64,000 nucleotides of DNA. It comes from Sphingobacterium sp. HMA12. Lineage in GTDB: Bacteria > Bacteroidota > Bacteroidia > Sphingobacteriales > Sphingobacteriaceae. A model generated the notes under the pieces. The model was not told the origin of the DNA. It saw only the letters and a list, made by a program, of their open reading frames with translations, and ran no database searches. The position numbers were made by a program, and so were the translations under genes. Each line of letters begins with the position of its first letter. The stretch's first letter is position 1. The stretch is taken from positions 310,001 through 374,000 of the forward strand of contig NZ_BEYR01000002.1 of assembly GCF_002933815.1 (NCBI RefSeq), given 5' to 3'. Below, one piece after another: positions 59,811-64,000 of the stretch.

Positions 59811-59822
59811 TGTTTGGTTTAC

Positions 59823-61493
59823 TTAACCATTTTTCTTTACTTCTTTTCCCCAGGAATCTTTCAACGTCACTGTACGGTTAAAGACCAGATGCGCTGGAGT
59901 CGAATGTGTGTCTAGCGTAAAGTAACCTAAACGTATAAATTGATATCCTTTACCGGGAGTCGCATTCGCTAAGTCCGGCTCGATATAGGCACGTTCTACC
60001 ACATGTAAACTTGCCGGGTTGATAGATTCTTTGAAATTTTCAGCTGCAGCTGGATTTTCATCATTGAACAACCTGTCATATAATCTTACTTCGGCTTCCT
60101 TTGCATGCGGAACAGAAATCCAATGGATTGTTCCCTTTACTTTTAGTCCAGATGTGTCTTCACCTGATTTAGAATTCGGGACATACGTACAATGCACTTC
60201 TGTTATCTTTCCATTTTCATCTTTGACGAAATCGTTACAGGTAACAATATAAGCGTGTTTTAGACGAACTGAAAGCCCAGGGCCAAGACGGAAGAATTTT
60301 TTTGGAGCATCTTCCATAAAATCTTCACGCTCAATCCAAAGTTCTTTGGAGAAAGGTATGATTCTATGCCCCTCACCACCTTCAACTTCAGGGTTATTTT
60401 CACCGACTAAATCTTCTACTTGGCCTTCTGGATAATTTGTGATCAATAATTTGATCGGATCGAGGACAGCCATTCTACGCCAGGCAGTTTTGTTGAGATC
60501 CTCACGGATGCAGAATTCCAATAGACTGACGTCAATCATGTTTTCCCGTTTTTGAACGCCAATCCTATCGCAGAAGTTACGAATACTCGCGGGAGTATAA
60601 CCTCTTCTTCTTAAGCCAGAGATTGTTGGCATACGAGGGTCATCCCAGCTTTCCACAAACTTATCATTGACCAGTTGCAATAGTTTACGCTTACTCATGA
60701 CTGTATATGTCATGTTTAAACGTGCAAACTCATATTGTTTGGATGGGAAAATTTCCAATTTGTCAATACACCAATCATAAAGTGGACGATGTGGAATAAA
60801 TTCCAGTGTACAGATCGAATGTGTGATTTTCTCAATTGAATCCGATTGACCATGTGCAAAATCATACATCGGATAGATGCACCATTGATTGCCTGTCCGA
60901 TGGTGGTGGGCGTGTTTGATGCGGTACAATAAAGGGTCACGCAGGTGCATATTTGGATTAGCCAAATCTATCTTTGCCCGGAGAACCTTCTCACCATCCT
61001 TATATTTTCCTGCTCGCATATCTGCGAATAGAGCTAGATTTTCGGCGATAGATCGGTCGCGGTATAGCGTCGGAACTCCCGGTTCCGTCGGAGTGCCTTT
61101 TGCTGCTGCAATTTCTTCCGCTGTGCTATCGTCCACATACGCTAAACCTTTTTTTATGAGCTCAACAGCGTAGCTGTAAAGTGTTTCAAAATAATCCGAA
61201 GTATATAATTCTTCCGCCCACTGAAATCCTAGCCATTGAATATCTTTTTTGATGCTTTCAACATATTCGGTATCCTCAGTGACAGGGTTAGTGTCATCAA
61301 AACGTAGATTAGTCTTGCCGTTATATTGCTGTGCCAATCCAAAATTTAAACAGATGGATTTGGCGTGACCAATGTGGAGGTAACCATTTGGTTCAGGAGG
61401 AAAACGTGTCAATACACGTCCGCCATGTTTTCCTGTACGAAGATCTTCTTCGACAATTTCCTCGATAAAATTTAATGATTTTTCTTCACTCAT
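59823..61493 (-). CDS. glnS: Glutamine--tRNA ligase
   Basis: Class I synthetase charging tRNA-Gln directly, 556 residues, full length. HIGH-type motif RFPPEPNGYLHIGHAKS (about 30-46), LRFDDTNPVTEDTEYVESIKKDIQWLG (GlnRS-specific), MYDFAHGQSDSIEKITHSICTLEF (family-specific block), YTVMSKRKLLQLV (KMSKS variant), and two C-terminal beta-barrels for anticodon recognition (LRPGLSVRLKHAYIV-like region). Its presence together with gltX explains why an amidotransferase route for Gln-tRNA is not required. Start codon preceded at 4 nt by a -7-like box (leaderless candidate). Confidence 0.97.
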   Translation of the reverse strand: MSEEKSLNFIEEIVEEDLRTGKHGGRVLTRFPPEPNGYLHIGHAKSICLNFGLAQQYNGKTNLRFDDTNPVTEDTEYVESIKKDIQWLGFQWAEELYTSDYFETLYSYAVELIKKGLAYVDDSTAEEIAAAKGTPTEPGVPTLYRDRSIAENLALFADMRAGKYKDGEKVLRAKIDLANPNMHLRDPLLYRIKHAHHHRTGNQWCIYPMYDFAHGQSDSIEKITHSICTLEFIPHRPLYDWCIDKLEIFPSKQYEFARLNMTYTVMSKRKLLQLVNDKFVESWDDPRMPTISGLRRRGYTPASIRNFCDRIGVQKRENMIDVSLLEFCIREDLNKTAWRRMAVLDPIKLLITNYPEGQVEDLVGENNPEVEGGEGHRIIPFSKELWIEREDFMEDAPKKFFRLGPGLSVRLKHAYIVTCNDFVKDENGKITEVHCTYVPNSKSGEDTSGLKVKGTIHWISVPHAKEAEVRLYDRLFNDENPAAAENFKESINPASLHVVERAYIEPDLANATPGKGYQFIRLGYFTLDTHSTPAHLVFNRTVTLKDSWGKEVKKNG

Positions 61494-61497
61494 AATA

Positions 61498-61505
61498 CAA
61501 AGTTA
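61498..61505 (-). promoter_or_regulatory. Candidate -7 box directly before glnS ATG
   Basis: TAACTTTG on the minus strand, full TAnnTTTG match ending 4 nt before the start codon, the same geometry as gltX. A -33 TTG at 20 nt is absent. Confidence 0.4.
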
Positions 61506-61624
61506 ATTATTAGAAGCGAGATATTAGCTAGGATATGATAGATATTCAGCTTAGTCTGAGCAGGTAATCAATCGAAAAATACCCACTATAGTCGCGACTG
61601 CTGGCGCAGCAATGATCTGAAATA

Positions 61625-61655
61625 AAAAAGGGACGAAGATCCGTCCCTTTTTACC
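61625..61655. terminator. Terminator of the carbonic anhydrase gene
   Basis: AAAAAGGGACG, short loop, CGTCCCTTTTT; flanked by A and T tracts on both sides, so able to work in either direction. Confidence 0.88.
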
Positions 61656-61664
61656 GATTTGTTA

Positions 61665-62312
61665 CTATTTGAAAGCGAATACCTTTCCAAGGGATTCATT
61701 GCTTGTAAATGTACAACTTTGATCAATCAATTGACCTGTTCCGATATTGATTACCATACCATGCACAGCAAGTGCCTGGCCATTTTTCCATGCATTTTGG
61801 ATGATGGAAGTAGAACAAAGATTAAAAACCTGTTCCTTGACATTGAGTTCAACTAAGCGGTCTATTTTCTTTTCATTTTCTTCGATGCCATCAATCTCTT
61901 CGCTATGCAAACGGTAGACATCTTTGATGTGGCCAAGCCAGTTATCAATGATACCGTATTGATTGCGGCTTAAAGATGCGGCCACACCACCACAGCCATA
62001 GTGTCCAGCTACGATAACCTGTTTTACTTTTAACACGTTGACCGCATAATCCAGTACACTCAATAAGCTCATGTCCGAGTGGATAACCATATTGGCGATG
62101 TTACGGTGCACGAAAACCTCGCCTGGTTTTGTACCGGTCAACTCGTTGGCTGGTACACGGCTGTCTGCACAGCCGATCCAAAGAATTTCTGGATTTTGAC
62201 CTTTTGCAAGTTGTTGGAAACGTCCTGTGGTATCATTTTTTACAAAATCCATCCACTCTTTGTTCCCTTTAATAATATTGTCAAATCCTATTTTTAAATC
62301 TTTATTTTCCAT
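61665..62312 (-). CDS. can: Beta-class carbonic anhydrase
   Basis: Zinc enzyme interconverting CO2 and bicarbonate, 215 residues. Zinc ligands C48 (WIGCADSRV), H104 and C107 (AGHYGCGG); D50-R52 form the conserved dyad. GEVFVHRNIANMV is also typical. The sequence matches the Can-type of Proteobacteria and Bacteroidota. It is 79 nt downstream of a SulP anion transporter on the same strand, so the pair may couple bicarbonate uptake or export to hydration; this is contextual inference. The intergenic 79 nt have no terminator, supporting co-transcription. Confidence 0.96.
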   Translation of the reverse strand: MENKDLKIGFDNIIKGNKEWMDFVKNDTTGRFQQLAKGQNPEILWIGCADSRVPANELTGTKPGEVFVHRNIANMVIHSDMSLLSVLDYAVNVLKVKQVIVAGHYGCGGVAASLSRNQYGIIDNWLGHIKDVYRLHSEEIDGIEENEKKIDRLVELNVKEQVFNLCSTSIIQNAWKNGQALAVHGMVINIGTGQLIDQSCTFTSNESLGKVFAFK

Positions 62313-62391
62313 ATTCTCTATTTGCCCAAAAGGCGTTTTTTCAATTTTATATTAATACAAATTTCTAAATCTATTGTTTATTCAAACAACT

Positions 62392-63927
62392 TTATTTTTT
62401 ATATACGACCTGTAAAAGCTCGATGTCCTTGCCTTTACTTTTTGCGTTCTGTTCGAAGTCCTTGATGACTTCAATAACGTCTTTGTCGATAAATTTACTG
62501 AATGTCCCATCGATAAGGATCTTACTTACTGATTTTGGCAAACTATACAGTTTCTGTTGGATAGGAACCTTATTCAGAAATGACACTTCCTCCGCTAATG
62601 TGATCACCGCCTTATCTTCTTCGTTGTCTTTTTCGATCTTATACTTAAAGGCATTTTTCATATTTGCCCGGAGAATATAGAACGTAGCCACAACGATTCC
62701 GATGCCAACACCCATTAATAGATCTGTCATTACAATCGCTACAATAGTCACAAAAAATGGAATGAATTGATCCAGCCCTTTTCGATACATTGATGTAAAT
62801 AAGCTTGGTTTAGCTAATTTATATCCCGTATGAAGTAGAATTGCAGCAAGACATGCCAACGGAATCATATTTAACATGGTCGGGATAGCTAGCATGGCGA
62901 CAAGTAGCCAGATGCCGTGTAGAATTGCGGATTGCCTTGTCTTTCCACCCGCATTGACGTTGGCTGATGAGCGTACAATAACGGAGGTCAATGGCAAACC
63001 TCCAAGAAGTCCGCTTGTCATATTCCCGATTCCCTGGGCAACCAGCTCGCGGTTAGTGGGGGTATTGCGTTTATATGGATCAATCTTGTCTACGGCTTCA
63101 ATACTCAATAGCGTCTCCAAGCTGGCAATAATGGCAATGGTAAATGCCGCAATCCATACTTCTTTATTGACGATCTGGGTGAAGTCAGGTAATGTGAATA
63201 GACCTGTAAACTCAGCAAACGATCCTACAATTGGCACGAGCACAAATTGTTTGTCGTGTAATTGAAATGTAGAGCCATTAAAAAGATAAGCCAAAGCGAC
63301 ACCGACAATCACGACTACCAGCGGAGCAGGCACTTTATTCAATTTTGGGATTGCTGGCCAAAAGATCAGAATCGCTAAGGATAGGGCACAGATAATCAAT
63401 GCGCCAAAATTGATGGCTGAGACCACAGTGTCAAAATATGCACCTATACCGTGTCCGTTGTCCAATTCAAAAGCATGTGTTTCGATCAATCCCAAGGCTA
63501 AAGGGATTTGTTTCATGATAATGGTAATACCAATAGCGGCCAACATACCGACAATAACGGCGGAAGGGAAATAATTTCCGATCATACCCGCTTTTAGAAT
63601 ACCAAGAATCACCTGAACTACACCTGCGATGACAACCGCAAGGAGAAAGGTTTCATAAGCACCTAGGCTCTGAATGGCGCCTAGAACAATAACTGTGAGG
63701 CCAGCAGCTGGCCCACTTACGCTGAGTGGTGATTTACTGATTGAAGCAACAACGATTCCACCAATTACACCAGTCAATAATCCTGCAAACAATGGCGCAC
63801 CCGAGGCCATTGCAATTCCCAAACATAATGGAAGTGCCACCAAAAACACCACAACACTAGCAGGGAAATCATATTTTAAGTCTCTTTTCGAAAGTTTCAG
63901 AAAAGCCGACGTACGAATTCCAAACAT
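62392..63927 (-). CDS. SulP-family inorganic anion transporter (bicarbonate-type candidate)
   Basis: Inner-membrane anion transporter of the SLC26/SulP family, 511 residues. About 12 hydrophobic segments. Starts LSKRDLKYDFPASVVVFLVALPLCLGIAMASGAPLFAGLLTGVIGG (SulP signature D-x-xA-xxVxLxxxPxxxxxAxxxG) and VSGPAAGLTVIVLGAI; the second inverted repeat contains ELVAQGIGNMTSGLLGGLPLTSVIVRSSANVNAGGKTR. The C-terminal STAS-like part is short (about 430-505; VSKILIDGTFSKFIDKDVIEVI). Adjacent carbonic anhydrase supports bicarbonate as substrate, as in Vibrio or cyanobacterial SulP pairs, but sulfate remains possible. Confidence 0.92.
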   Translation of the reverse strand: MFGIRTSAFLKLSKRDLKYDFPASVVVFLVALPLCLGIAMASGAPLFAGLLTGVIGGIVVASISKSPLSVSGPAAGLTVIVLGAIQSLGAYETFLLAVVIAGVVQVILGILKAGMIGNYFPSAVIVGMLAAIGITIIMKQIPLALGLIETHAFELDNGHGIGAYFDTVVSAINFGALIICALSLAILIFWPAIPKLNKVPAPLVVVIVGVALAYLFNGSTFQLHDKQFVLVPIVGSFAEFTGLFTLPDFTQIVNKEVWIAAFTIAIIASLETLLSIEAVDKIDPYKRNTPTNRELVAQGIGNMTSGLLGGLPLTSVIVRSSANVNAGGKTRQSAILHGIWLLVAMLAIPTMLNMIPLACLAAILLHTGYKLAKPSLFTSMYRKGLDQFIPFFVTIVAIVMTDLLMGVGIGIVVATFYILRANMKNAFKYKIEKDNEEDKAVITLAEEVSFLNKVPIQQKLYSLPKSVSKILIDGTFSKFIDKDVIEVIKDFEQNAKSKGKDIELLQVVYKK

Positions 63928-64000
63928 AAAATTTGTGTTTATCTGTATAATAAATCTTCTTGAATCCGCCTATTGCAATAGCAATGGTACCGATTGAAGG

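Noticed and set aside
59642-59881. 79-codon TTG-started frame between ompW-like gene and glnS
   Set aside because: Covers the glnS terminator and overlaps glnS on the opposite strand; no protein-like features.

Overview
The window looks like a chromosomal segment of a Bacteroidota bacterium, most likely Sphingobacteriaceae and plausibly Sphingobacterium; this is an inference from gene content and family-level resemblance, not from a search. Supporting signs are the order parA-parB-DUF5683-dapB-lepB, a Bacteroidota-type putative porin, DUF2911, DUF4271 and GT117/DUF2723 proteins, a 173-residue S16 with a long charged tail, and promoters of the Bacteroidota form TTG-N20-TAnnTTTG. It is almost entirely housekeeping DNA with intact genes. 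I see no insertion sequence, prophage, CRISPR array or integron.

Layout. 1-4.3 kb: a truncated sodium:solute symporter, then purine nucleoside phosphorylase with an unusual palindrome-flanked promoter, and a porin. 4.4-4.9 kb: four tandem tRNA-Val genes. 4.9-10 kb: a PagL-like lipid A deacylase, a large M16 peptidase and an FMN reductase. 10.2-15.2 kb: parA, parB, DUF5683, dapB, lepB. 15.5-20 kb: pdxJ, cdaA (c-di-AMP), DUF2911 and a sugar MFS permease. 19.8-23.6 kb: an overlapping operon of histidine kinase, DinB and thioesterase, divergent from gltX. 23.7-27.4 kb: an EmrAB-like efflux pair divergent from an AraC regulator. 27.4-31.2 kb: SNF2 helicase and dapF. 31.4-37.3 kb: DegQ-type protease, a 44-residue small protein, a low-molecular-weight phosphatase, a cyclophilin, xth and mrp. 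37.6-44.4 kb: an AsmA-like/GT51 fusion, hpt, tag, DUF4271, HemD-like and JmjC-like cupin proteins. 44.5-50.8 kb: an AddAB-like nuclease/helicase pair. 50.9-55.5 kb: two lipoproteins, rpsP, rimM and metF under a SAM-I riboswitch. 55.8-64 kb: a GT117 protein, an OmpW-like barrel, glnS, and a carbonic anhydrase/SulP pair.

Themes. Envelope and cell-wall functions recur (DAP synthesis, GT51, LepB, porins, lipid A modification, DegQ), with purine salvage (PNP, HPT) and DNA repair (ExoIII, Tag, AddAB-like). Convergent genes are separated by perfect or near-perfect hairpin terminators, some with stems over 20 bp.

The most novel signals are regulatory. The PNP promoter lies inside a 20-bp inverted repeat built on the palindrome TTTGTACGTACAAA. 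A 7-nt periodic repeat runs in phase into the start codons of both xth and rimM. Promoter-like boxes only 4 nt before the ATG of both gltX and glnS predict leaderless mRNAs. One tRNA-Val carries C33 in place of U33. The PNP also has Asp where the human enzyme has the base-selecting Asn243. No obviously new multi-gene system was found.
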